Shown here one piece after another: positions 9,676 to 17,559 of a stretch of 59,209 nt of DNA. Made by a program: the position numbers and the translations under genes. Origin of the DNA: Micromonospora chokoriensis. GTDB taxonomy: Bacteria; Actinomycetota; Actinomycetes; Mycobacteriales; Micromonosporaceae. Every line of letters begins with the position of its first letter. The first letter of the stretch is position 1. The notes beneath the pieces are model-generated. The model was given only the letters and a program-made list of their open reading frames with translations, did no database searches and was not told the origin of the DNA. The stretch covers positions 1 through 59,209 of the forward strand of contig NZ_JOAN01000028.1 of NCBI RefSeq assembly GCF_000718555.1, read 5' to 3'.

Positions 9676-11294
9676 GTTGCTGTTTTTGTTGCCTGGTCAC
9701 CGCAATCCATGACCGATCGGTCGACGTCGGAGGCACGATTGCCGGCTAGACGGCAGGCGGCGAGCACGGCGGCGCGAACGATGTTTGTCGGACAGTACAG
9801 CTCCTTGCCGTACCACAGTGGAGGGTGCTCCCCGGTGGCCGACTCGTGCAGGTAGGCGTGCCCACGGGCCACCGCGTCGTCGACCCGTGGCACCGTCGTC
9901 GGCACCGCCAACAGCACCTGCAGGGCGTACGCGGTCTCCTCGACGGTGCCGCCCCACCGCCCCCACGAGCCGTCCGGGCGCTGGCTGTTCAGCACCCAAC
10001 CGGCCGCCCGATCCACCGCCTCGGCGGCAGCGGCACCCCGGCCGAACTCCGCCAGTGCCAGCACGCAGCAGGCGGTGGCGTAGTACGGCGAGGCGTGCCA
10101 GCGGTCCTGCCAGGCCCCGTCCGCGCGCTGATGCCCGGGCAGCACCACGCTCTGCTTGTCAACCGTTCGGTGATAGCGCGCGTCCGCGTCCGGATGCCGG
10201 GTCAGGTGCTGACCGAAGGCGTCCAACACATGGGCGTTTGTGGTGACCGAGAAGCCGTCCTCGTCCTCCCCCGGCCAGGTGCAGAAGCCGTCGGCCGTCT
10301 CGTACGCCCACAGGCTGGCCGGGTCGGCCGGATGGCCGAGTCGGGCCAGCGCGTCGAGCGAGACCGAGGTGGTGTCGGCGTCGGTCGGCAGGCCGTCGCC
10401 GGTGGCGATGCCCTGGCCGGTGGTGGCAGCGGTCAGACTCTCCAGGACGGAGTTCGGTGGGCTGACCGTGATCCCGGCACGGCGCAGGCCGCTCAACACC
10501 CAGGCGCGCTCGAAGACGGTGATCGGGGCCGGGCAGGGCACCGGGCCACCTCCGTCGCGGATCAACGTCCGCAGGAACGCGTGCGCGGTGGGGCCGGCGG
10601 CCGGGCCGGCCGCGGTCAGCCAGGCCGCGGTCGCGGCCGGCGAGGCGCCGACCGCGGTCAGCGTGGGGCCGGCATCGGCGGGTGCCGCGTCCAGGATCTC
10701 GTAGAAGTGGGCCAGCTTCGGTGGCAGCGCCGCCCCGGCGGCAACCGCGGACCGCACCGCGCGCAGCCGGCCCGGGTTGAGACCGGCGGGCAGCGGCAAC
10801 GGCGGGCGGGGCAGCCGGTCGGCGGTGGCCCGATCCAGCCCGGCGAGCCGGTCGTTGATCGTGTCGACAAGCGCCGGGACGATGAGGTCCAGCGCGGGGG
10901 TGTCCGGCAGTCTTCGTGCGTCGACGGGGAGCAGCGTGCCGACGAGCGCGCCGAGCCCCCGAGCCACCGGGGCGAGCAGGTCCGTCCCGGCCGCACCGGC
11001 GGCCAGCGCGGCCAGCAGCGCGTCGGTGGCGCTCAACGTCGGCACCAGGGCGTACCCCTCGGGTGGGCCCCACGCCCCGTCCGGGCGCTGGCTGCGCAAC
11101 AGGAACGCGATCCGCCTGTGATGCCCGGCCAGCCAGGGGGCGTCGGCGACCAGCCGTCCGGTCTCGTACACCGATGCCGCGACCTGCCCCCACGGCCGCA
11201 GGGCAAGGCCGGCGACCAGCTCGCGGGCGGCGTCGGCGGCCGGGTCGCCGACGGTCGCCGCGTTGGCGAGCAGCCGGGTGGCGCCGTCACTCAT
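9672..11294 (-). CDS. class II (type B) diterpene cyclase-like protein
   Basis: A 540-residue protein of the class II cyclase fold, which protonates a prenyl diphosphate and cyclises it while keeping the diphosphate. The acid motif is D305-A-D307-T-T, that is DXDTT rather than the usual DXDD; I recall the same form in mycobacterial halimadienyl diphosphate synthase (Rv3377c). QW-like repeats SQRPDGAWG and SQRPDGSWG lie at about 68-76 and 437-445. The start overlaps the end of the class I gene by 8 bases. The likely substrate is geranylgeranyl diphosphate, but no GGPP synthase is present in this window. The product is unknown. Confidence 0.8.
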   Translation of the reverse strand: MSDGATRLLANAATVGDPAADAARELVAGLALRPWGQVAASVYETGRLVADAPWLAGHHRRIAFLLRSQRPDGAWGPPEGYALVPTLSATDALLAALAAGAAGTDLLAPVARGLGALVGTLLPVDARRLPDTPALDLIVPALVDTINDRLAGLDRATADRLPRPPLPLPAGLNPGRLRAVRSAVAAGAALPPKLAHFYEILDAAPADAGPTLTAVGASPAATAAWLTAAGPAAGPTAHAFLRTLIRDGGGPVPCPAPITVFERAWVLSGLRRAGITVSPPNSVLESLTAATTGQGIATGDGLPTDADTTSVSLDALARLGHPADPASLWAYETADGFCTWPGEDEDGFSVTTNAHVLDAFGQHLTRHPDADARYHRTVDKQSVVLPGHQRADGAWQDRWHASPYYATACCVLALAEFGRGAAAAEAVDRAAGWVLNSQRPDGSWGRWGGTVEETAYALQVLLAVPTTVPRVDDAVARGHAYLHESATGEHPPLWYGKELYCPTNIVRAAVLAACRLAGNRASDVDRSVMDCGDQATKTAT

Positions 11295-12204
11295 CGCGGG
11301 CCCCCCAGAAGTCCGACAGCTGGTAGAAGCCGCCGGTGAAGGAGATCTGCCGGTTGAGGTAGTCCGCCTGGCGGGGGCACCGCTGGGCGAGGGCAGCCAG
11401 GTCGCCCCGGGACCGGGCGGTCAGCTCGGCCAGCCGTTCGTGCACCTGCGCCGGGTCGTCGACCAGCGCAAGGGCGTTCAGGTCACCCCACTCGGCGTCG
11501 CGCGCCTGGGTGGCGAGGTCGTTGACCAGCCGCAGCACCCGCTGCACGCCACGTCCGGCGTCGAGCAGGTCGGTCAGCTGGGCGAGGGTCTTCTCGTCGC
11601 CGGTGGCGATCCAGTGGGTGACGTTGACGAAGGAGCTGCCAGAGTTGTCGGCGTTCTCCAGGTAGCGGTCCAGGTCCGGCAGCCGTCGCCCGGTGGTCGG
11701 GTCGGTCGGCAGGTTCTTCCAGTCCCACTCCCGAGCCGCGGCGGCGAGCATCCGGGCCAACTCGTCGCGCCAGATTGGGCGCAGCCGGGCGAAAGCCGGC
11801 ACGGTGGTCAGCTCGTCGCGCACGTCGGCCAGCAGCCGTGCCAGGTGTCGCCCCGGTGGCGGCGCCGCGCCGTCGGCCACCGCCAGGCAGTCGGTCACTA
11901 CCTGCCGGACGTCGTCAACGGACTGGGCGAGGTAGTCGACCTGCCAGTCGGCCGCGAAGACCCAGAGCACGGTACGGGTGGTGATCCGCAGTTCGGCGGC
12001 GGTGTGCCAAGGCGCGATGAAGGCGACCACGGTGGCCACCGAGCTGAGCAGCGCCGGGTCGAACGGCGCGGCGTCGAACAGCTCCGGGTGGGCGGCGGTG
12101 ACATCCTGCAGGTCGCGTACGCCCCGCACGGCGAGTGCGCACACCCGGCCCTGCTCGGCGACCGCGTCCTGACCGGCCCGTGCCGGTGGCGGGGTCTCCG
12201 TCAT
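11287..12204 (-). CDS. class I terpene synthase-like protein
   Basis: A 305-residue alpha-helical protein starting at an ATG that overlaps the P450 stop as ATGA. Probable metal-binding sites are degenerate: DWQVD at 86-90 in place of DDXXD, and NDLATQARD at 228-236, where the final Glu of the NSE motif is Asp. The surrounding RLVNDLATQ context is typical of bacterial class I synthases. With the class II partner it is expected to ionise the cyclised diphosphate and release an alcohol or hydrocarbon. Because both motifs deviate, activity and substrate are uncertain; a prenyl-transfer role is an alternative. Confidence 0.7.
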   Translation of the reverse strand: MTETPPPARAGQDAVAEQGRVCALAVRGVRDLQDVTAAHPELFDAAPFDPALLSSVATVVAFIAPWHTAAELRITTRTVLWVFAADWQVDYLAQSVDDVRQVVTDCLAVADGAAPPPGRHLARLLADVRDELTTVPAFARLRPIWRDELARMLAAAAREWDWKNLPTDPTTGRRLPDLDRYLENADNSGSSFVNVTHWIATGDEKTLAQLTDLLDAGRGVQRVLRLVNDLATQARDAEWGDLNALALVDDPAQVHERLAELTARSRGDLAALAQRCPRQADYLNRQISFTGGFYQLSDFWGARDE

Positions 12205-13592
12205 GATGCGACCGGACGCTCGACCGGGGTGAGGATCAGCTCGGCTCGCTGCCTGGGTTGCAGCGAGGCGCCCACCCGAGGGGTGAGGTCGGCCGGTTCG
12301 CGCAGCCGGAAGCGGTAGCGGCTCAGCACGGTGCTGACGATGAGCTGCGCCTCCAGCAGGAACAGGTACTGCCCGAGGCACTGGTGCGGGCCACCGCCGA
12401 ACGGGAAGTAGGAGTAGCGGTAGCGCCGCCGCGGCAGCTCCGGCGCGAACCGCTCCGGGTCGAAGAGCGCCGGGTCGTTCCAGAACATCGACATCCGCTG
12501 GGTGACGTACGGGCTGACCAGCACGGTGCCACCGGCCTTGATCCGCACCCCACCCAGCACGTCGTCGCCGACCGCGGTACGCGGGATCATCCAGCCGGCC
12601 GGGTAGAGCCGCAGCATCTCGTCGAGCACCATCCGGCCGTAGCGCAGCTGGGGCAGGTGTTCGCGGCCGACCCGTTCGGCGCCGACCACCCGCTCGATCT
12701 CGTCGGTCATCCGCTCGGCCACGTCGGGCCGGGACGCCAGCACCGGCCAGAGCCAGGAGAGCAGGGCGATGGTGGTCTCGGTGGCGGTGGAGAACATCGC
12801 GACCACGTCGCCGCGGATCGCGTACTCGTCGGGTTCGCTGCCGTCGGCGCGCGGCCGGCAGAGGGTGGAGATGATGTCGTCACCATCGGTGGGGTGGGCC
12901 CGAGCCTCCCGGATGATCGGCAGCACCACCTCGTCGATGGTGCGCACCGCCTCGCGGAAGCGCCGGTCGCCCGGCACCGGCACCGCGTACGGCACGGCGG
13001 GCAGCAGCAGTCGGGGAAGCATCGCGGTGGTGAGGACGTTCAGCGCGGCGCTGATCCGCAAGGCGTCGGGGACCGAGATCCGGTCGGCGAAGAGCACTCG
13101 CATGGTGGTGCGCAGGACGATCCGGGTCAGCTCGGCGCCACCGTCGATCGGGCGGCCGTCGCGGGCCGGTTCGAGCCACTCGTCGACCGCCTCGTTGATC
13201 GCCTCGGCCATCTTGTCGACGAGTGTCTCGGCCCGCTTGGCGGTGAACAGCGGTTGCAGAGCGCCTCGGCTGGACTCCCAGATCTCACCCTCGGCGACCA
13301 GGATCGCGTCCCCGACGATCCGCCGCACCGGTCGCCAGAGCAACCCGTCGCCGTCGCGGGTGTAGTTGGCAACGTTGTCCCGCAGGACGCGTTGCAGGTG
13401 CTCAGGATGGCTGACCAGATAGGGGCGGAACGAGCCGAGGTTCAGCCGGATGACCTCGCCGTCGGCGGCCTGCGCGAAGTCGACGAGGGCGCCGAGCGGA
13501 TCGCGGACCAGTGCGGGCAGTGCGCGTCGCAGTGGGATCGTCCGGGGTTCGGTGCTGACAGTGGCGGGGCCCGCCTCGGACACCTGCGACAT
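12201..13592 (-). CDS. cytochrome P450 (terpene-locus)
   Basis: A 463-residue P450 monooxygenase starting at the ATG at 13592, with GGAGACG upstream. The I-helix oxygen-binding segment is FSTATETT, the K-helix ExxR is DEMLRLYP, and the haem loop is FGGGPHQCLG with C405 as proximal ligand. It heads the minus-strand operon P450 - class I - class II cyclase, with 4- and 8-base overlaps, so it most likely hydroxylates the terpene made by its partners. It looks cytosolic, with no N-terminal membrane anchor. Its redox partner is not encoded in this window. Confidence 0.92.
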   Translation of the reverse strand: MSQVSEAGPATVSTEPRTIPLRRALPALVRDPLGALVDFAQAADGEVIRLNLGSFRPYLVSHPEHLQRVLRDNVANYTRDGDGLLWRPVRRIVGDAILVAEGEIWESSRGALQPLFTAKRAETLVDKMAEAINEAVDEWLEPARDGRPIDGGAELTRIVLRTTMRVLFADRISVPDALRISAALNVLTTAMLPRLLLPAVPYAVPVPGDRRFREAVRTIDEVVLPIIREARAHPTDGDDIISTLCRPRADGSEPDEYAIRGDVVAMFSTATETTIALLSWLWPVLASRPDVAERMTDEIERVVGAERVGREHLPQLRYGRMVLDEMLRLYPAGWMIPRTAVGDDVLGGVRIKAGGTVLVSPYVTQRMSMFWNDPALFDPERFAPELPRRRYRYSYFPFGGGPHQCLGQYLFLLEAQLIVSTVLSRYRFRLREPADLTPRVGASLQPRQRAELILTPVERPVAS

Positions 13593-13849
13593 CGAACCAC
13601 GTCTCCTCGTCGTCCCGGCGACCGCAGCGCTCCACTTCGGTCGGACAGGTTTGATGAAACTTTCACCTTCTGGGCCGACGGGAAGCATCTCACCAAACGC
13701 GAGGCACCTCTAGACTTGCGGACGGTGCAATTTCTATCCACGCCCAGGCACACTCATCGATATCCCAGGTCGGTGCGGCCGGTGACCTGGGACGCACCGG
13801 TACCCCCGAATCCGGGCGACGCCCGGCACCCTGTGCCAGGCTCTGTGGC

Positions 13850-14098
13850 ATGGACGACAAGACCATCCTGAACCGGATCTCCGAGCTGGTCGACGAGGAG
13901 CACAAGCTGCGTGCCGACGCCCAGGCCCATGAGTCGGGCACCGAGGGCGAGACCAGCGAGCGACTGCGCGCCCTGGAGGAGTCCCTCGACCAGTGCTGGG
14001 ACCTGCTGCGCCGCCGACGGGCCGCCCGGGACACCCACGGCGACCCGGACGCACAGGGCGAACGCCCCAAGCCCGAGGTGGAGCGCTACCTGCAGTAG
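13850..14098 (+). CDS. DUF2630 family protein
   Basis: An 82-residue, highly charged, mostly helical protein beginning MDDKTILNRISELVDEEHKLR, which is the DUF2630 signature. A second helix, ERLRALEESLDQCWDLLRRRRA, suggests a coiled hairpin. The family occurs throughout actinobacteria and has no established function. The gene is alone on the plus strand between the P450 and the RIO-type kinase; no operon partner is apparent. Confidence 0.85.
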   Translation: MDDKTILNRISELVDEEHKLRADAQAHESGTEGETSERLRALEESLDQCWDLLRRRRAARDTHGDPDAQGERPKPEVERYLQ

Positions 14099-14143
14099 CC
14101 GGTGTGGGCGGGTCGGGCGGTGTGGCCGCCCGACCCGCTCCGG

Positions 14144-15076
14144 TCAGCGGATGCCCGCCTCGCGCAGCAGTTCCCCCGTCAACGTGGCGGGGTCGACCTG
14201 CTCGGTGGGCAGACCACGGGCCGCGAACCAGGTGCCGACCACCCGCACGTCGCGGGCCAGAAACTCCGGTCCCTGCGGGTTGGCTACGACGTCGACCACC
14301 TGCGGCAGGTCGATCACGACCAGCCGACCCTGGTGCACCAGCAGGTTGTACGGCGACAGGTCGCCGTGTGCGTAGCCGGCCCGAGCCAGCACCCGCAGCG
14401 CCTCCACCATCTGCGCCCACAGGTCACGCAGCTCGACCGGGTCGGGTCGCAACTGGGCCAGCCGGGGCGCCGCCTCCCCCGACTCGGCGTCGCCGACGAA
14501 CTCCAGCATCAGCTCGGTGCCCCGCAACTGCACCGGGTACGGCACGGCGATCCGGTCGTGCCCAGCGCCGATCTCCCAGAGCCGGGAGAGGGCGGCGAAC
14601 TCGGCTGCGGCCCACTGCCCGGCGATCATCTGCCGGCCGAATGCCGTCCGGCTGGCCATTGCCCGGTTCTCCCGGGACCGGCGCACCCGACGGCCCTCCA
14701 GATAGCCGGCGTCCCGGTGGAAGAGCCGGTGCTCGGGGTCGCGATAGCGCTTCGCCGCGAGCAGGCAGGACCGGTCGGTGTCAGGCACCGCCCGACGGAC
14801 CAGGTGGACGTCCGCCTCCTTGCCGGTCTTCAGCACACCAAGCTCGGTGTCCTTGGCGGCCAACTCGGTGACCAGCCAGGCCGGGTACGGCTGCGGCCCG
14901 TGCACCGCGTCGTCCCAGGACGACCAGCGCTCGCCGGTGTCCGGGTCGGGCTCGCTGTCCAGGTCTGCGGGCGGCTCGGTCTGCCGCCCGCGCTTCAGAA
15001 ACTGCGGTTCGTCGTCGTCGAAGCGGCTCTTGCCGCGGCTCCGGCGCTCCAGCGCCGGAAGGTCATGATCGCGCAC
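14144..15076 (-). CDS. RIO1-like serine protein kinase
   Basis: An atypical protein kinase of the RIO family. The ATP-binding loop is GKEADVHL and the invariant Lys is in CLLAAKRY. The catalytic loop is HGDLSPYNLLVH, and the metal-binding Asp is in LVVIDLPQ. The N-terminal arm carries SRFDDDEPQFLKRGR, typical of actinobacterial members. From the GTG at 15076 the protein has 310 residues; the frame is open to 15184, so the start is uncertain. The strongest ribosome site upstream feeds a different frame (ATG at 15141). Substrates of bacterial RIO proteins are unknown. Confidence 0.85.
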   Translation of the reverse strand: MRDHDLPALERRSRGKSRFDDDEPQFLKRGRQTEPPADLDSEPDPDTGERWSSWDDAVHGPQPYPAWLVTELAAKDTELGVLKTGKEADVHLVRRAVPDTDRSCLLAAKRYRDPEHRLFHRDAGYLEGRRVRRSRENRAMASRTAFGRQMIAGQWAAAEFAALSRLWEIGAGHDRIAVPYPVQLRGTELMLEFVGDAESGEAAPRLAQLRPDPVELRDLWAQMVEALRVLARAGYAHGDLSPYNLLVHQGRLVVIDLPQVVDVVANPQGPEFLARDVRVVGTWFAARGLPTEQVDPATLTGELLREAGIR

Positions 15077-15141
15077 TGTGGTGAAGGTCCCTTGGTCGAG
15101 GCTGAGATAGGCGGCTGGAAGCGACCTGCGAAGACGGCCAT
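14995..15141 (-). other. possible 48-codon overlapping upstream ORF before the RIO kinase
   Basis: An ATG at 15141 follows the purine-rich GAGGAGAGGGGG (15148-15159) by six bases, the best initiation signal near the kinase. The frame is different from the kinase frame and runs 48 codons (MAVFAGRFQPP...) to a stop at 14995, overlapping the first 27 codons of the kinase. It could be a coupling leader peptide, or a sign of a frameshift near the kinase start. Confidence 0.3.
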
Positions 15142-15256
15142 GACCGACCCCCTCTCCTCGACCGGGCGCACGCCCGGGATGCACGATGCGCGGACAATGT
15201 TCGTGGCACTGCGACTGACGGTCAACCGAATTACCGCAGCAAGATCTGATGAACCC

Positions 15257-15901
15257 TCAGCGGGCGAGGACGGTGGCGACCGCGGCGATCAGCCCGTCCA
15301 CCGTGCGGCTCGGCGCGAACCGGACGTCCGACCAGGTGCGCCCCCGGTGCAGCCAGACGCTGGGCAGCCCGACGGCGGCGGCCCCACCGATGTCCGCCTC
15401 CGGGCTGTCGCCGATCACCCACGCCCCGCGCAGCGGCATCCGGACCCGCTGGGCGGCGAGCGCGAAGATTCGCGGGTTGGGCTTGCTGACGCCGGCCTCC
15501 TCGGAGATGACCCAGTCCGCGACGTACTGGTCCAGCCCGGTCCGGCGAATCTTGGCGTCCTCGAGGCGTACCGTGCCGTTGCAGACCACCACCGGCACCC
15601 AGCCGGCGTCGTCGGCGATCCGCAGCGCGCAGGCGGTCAGCGGGTCGAGCCGGGTCTGCTCCACCACCCCGTCGTGCAGCTCCTCCACCAGGTCGATCGA
15701 GGGTATGCGCAGCTCATAGCGGTCCCGGATGGCGTCGGCGAGATCCCAGCGATCGGTCAGCCCGTCGGCGTCGATGGAGACCAGCCAGTCGATGTCGGTG
15801 TGGGGGGCGCCGATGCTGTCCAGGAAGCGCTCACCCCACCGGCGGAACGGCCCGGCCCGGTCCAGCAGGGTGTTGTCCAGGTCCAGCAGGAGCAGTGGCA
15901 C
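15257..15901 (-). CDS. HAD family hydrolase (phosphatase-like)
   Basis: A 214-residue haloacid dehalogenase superfamily protein. Motif I is LLDLDNTLLD with the nucleophile Asp7, motif II is VVVCNGT, motif III is the Lys of EEAGVSKPNPRIF, and motif IV is VIGDSPEADIGG. The cap region after motif I is helical (subclass I). It probably hydrolyses a small phosphorylated metabolite, which cannot be identified here. The start is GTG at 15901. It lies 65 bases downstream of the nitrilase-family gene in the same direction and may share its transcript. Confidence 0.88.
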   Translation of the reverse strand: MPLLLLDLDNTLLDRAGPFRRWGERFLDSIGAPHTDIDWLVSIDADGLTDRWDLADAIRDRYELRIPSIDLVEELHDGVVEQTRLDPLTACALRIADDAGWVPVVVCNGTVRLEDAKIRRTGLDQYVADWVISEEAGVSKPNPRIFALAAQRVRMPLRGAWVIGDSPEADIGGAAAVGLPSVWLHRGRTWSDVRFAPSRTVDGLIAAVATVLAR

Positions 15902-15966
15902 TCGGGCACCCTACGGGACCGAAGTGTCCGCCAACAGATCCGGCAGGTATCGACCTGACGACGAGC

Positions 15967-16827
15967 TCAGCAAGGCATCGACGCCCGAGGCCCGCCCTGG
16001 TCCGGCAGTAGATCGGCGAGCATCGAGTGGGCCGCCCTGGTGGCCGCGAGCGCGGCGGGGTCCAGCGTCGCCACGAGCACCGCCGTACCGTCGTCGGCGC
16101 CGCGAACCAGCACCCGCCCCTCGGGGTCGTAGATGGCCGCGCCGCCGTTGAACCGCCACGGGTCGACGCCGCCGACCGCGTTGGCAAAGACCACGAACAT
16201 CGTGTTGTCCAGGGCACGCGCGGCGTAGTAGAGATCCCGGCGGTGCTCGGAGCCGGCCAGATATCCGCTGGGGCACAGGTAACCGTGCGCGCCGTCCAGG
16301 GCTGCGGCCCGGCCGTGCTCGGGGAAACAGCCGTCGTAGCAGATGCCCAGCCCGAGTCGCCAGTCGTCGACGACGAGCGTGGCACCCCGATCGCCGGGGG
16401 TGAACAGCTCGCGTTCGCCGCTCCACAGTTGCTGCTTGTCGTACCCGACCCGGACCGCGCCGGCCCGGTCGACCACCAGCGCGGCGATGGTCCGCCGGCC
16501 GTCGGAGTGCCGGACTGCCGCGCCGACCAGCGCGGTGACGCCGGCCTCGCGCGCCGCGGCGCGCAGCGGGTCGAGCCGGGGATCCGCGACCGCACCGGCG
16601 AGGTCGGCCGTGACGTCCGTGCCGGCCGGGTCGGCGGCGAGGGTCGGCGGGTGGTACGCGCAGAGGAACAGCTCCGGCAGGACGGCCACCTGGGCGCCCA
16701 GCTCAGCAGCCTGGCGGACCAGGTCGGCGGCGACGACCGCGTTGCCGGCGACGTCGCCCGGCGTGGGGGTGGCCTGAACGGTGGCCACGGTCAGCGGGGA
16801 GTTGGGCAGGGGGCGGGGCTGGGTCAC
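15967..16827 (-). CDS. nitrilase/carbon-nitrogen hydrolase superfamily amidase
   Basis: A 286-residue amidohydrolase with the Glu-Lys-Cys triad: E52 (LPELFLCAY), K131 (GYDKQQLW) and C163 (GICYDGCFPEHGR). The length fits single-domain amidases of the omega-amidase or N-carbamoyl hydrolase type; the substrate cannot be told. The GTG start at 16827 lies only a few bases after a TACCAT hexamer, so the message may be leaderless. It is transcribed divergently from acnR across the AcnR palindrome, so AcnR could also influence it. Confidence 0.85.
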   Translation of the reverse strand: MTQPRPLPNSPLTVATVQATPTPGDVAGNAVVAADLVRQAAELGAQVAVLPELFLCAYHPPTLAADPAGTDVTADLAGAVADPRLDPLRAAAREAGVTALVGAAVRHSDGRRTIAALVVDRAGAVRVGYDKQQLWSGERELFTPGDRGATLVVDDWRLGLGICYDGCFPEHGRAAALDGAHGYLCPSGYLAGSEHRRDLYYAARALDNTMFVVFANAVGGVDPWRFNGGAAIYDPEGRVLVRGADDGTAVLVATLDPAALAATRAAHSMLADLLPDQGGPRASMPC

Positions 16828-16851
16828 CGGGCGATGGTAGTCGGCGACATA

Positions 16852-16873
16852 GCAAGCCGTACGTACGGTTTGC
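16852..16873. promoter_or_regulatory. AcnR-type palindrome between nitrilase gene and acnR
   Basis: The half sites GCAAGCCGTAC and GTACGGTTTGC abut and are complementary at 10 of 11 positions, giving a 22-bp palindrome. It lies 31 bases before the acnR start and 24 bases before the divergent nitrilase start. A closely related copy precedes acnA. Autoregulation by AcnR is the straightforward inference. Confidence 0.7.
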
Positions 16874-16904
16874 ATGGCCCGAGGTGACCTGCAACGATCG
16901 ACGT

Positions 16905-17477
16905 GTGCCCAGAGTAAGTCAGGACCAGCTCGACGCGCGCCGGCAGGAGATCCTCGCCGCAGCCCGGGCGTGTTTCGCCCGGCTCGGCTACGAGGGGGCG
17001 ACCGTACGTCGCCTTGAAGAGGCCACCGGCCTGTCCCGTGGCGCGATCTTCCACCACTTCCGCGACAAGGACTCGCTCTTCCTGGCCGTCGCCGAGGACG
17101 ACGCAGCGGCCATGGTCGAGACGGTGGCGCGCAACGGTCTGGTGCAGGTGATGCGCGACCTGCTCGCCCGCGCCGTCTCCCCGGACACCACCGGCTGGCT
17201 GGGCAGCCAACTGGAGGTCTCCCGGCGGCTGCGCACCGACCCGGCGTTCGCCCAACGCTGGGCGGAGCGGTCCGCCGCGATCGCTGAGGCGACCCGGGAC
17301 CGGCTGGCCCGCCAGCGCGACGCCGGGGTGCTGCGCGAGGACGTGCCGATCGACGTGCTGGCCCAGTTCCTGGAGTTGGCCTACGACGGCCTGGTGCTGC
17401 ACCTGGCCATGGGCCGACCGGCCGGTGACCTGGGCCCGGTGCTCGACCTCGTCGAGGAGGCGGTCCGCCGCCACTGA
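16905..17477 (+). CDS. acnR: TetR-family aconitase repressor AcnR
   Basis: A 190-residue TetR regulator. The N-terminal helix-turn-helix reads FARLGYEGATVRRLEEATGLS then RGAIFHHFRDKDSLFLAV, which closely resembles C. glutamicum AcnR, as does the C-terminal EVSRRLRTDPAFAQRW. AcnR represses aconitase and responds to citrate/cis-aconitate and iron status in that organism. The GTG at 16905 is chosen because it starts at the family-typical position; an in-frame GTG at 16884 would add seven residues. In corynebacteria acnR adjoins acn, whereas here it lies about 13 kb away. The two related palindromes support the assignment. Confidence 0.85.
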   Translation: MPRVSQDQLDARRQEILAAARACFARLGYEGATVRRLEEATGLSRGAIFHHFRDKDSLFLAVAEDDAAAMVETVARNGLVQVMRDLLARAVSPDTTGWLGSQLEVSRRLRTDPAFAQRWAERSAAIAEATRDRLARQRDAGVLREDVPIDVLAQFLELAYDGLVLHLAMGRPAGDLGPVLDLVEEAVRRH

Positions 17478-17559
17478 CCGCGCCGACACCGGTACGCCGA
17501 CCCTGGCGGGGCTGCTCCACAATGGGGCCGCCGTTCCCCTTCGGTGACAGGAGCAGTCG

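Noticed and set aside
13593..13849. Shared divergent promoter between the P450 and DUF2630 genes
   Set aside because: TTG-starting hexamers are present on both strands, but none has a TANNNT box at 16-18 bases, so no promoter is annotated.
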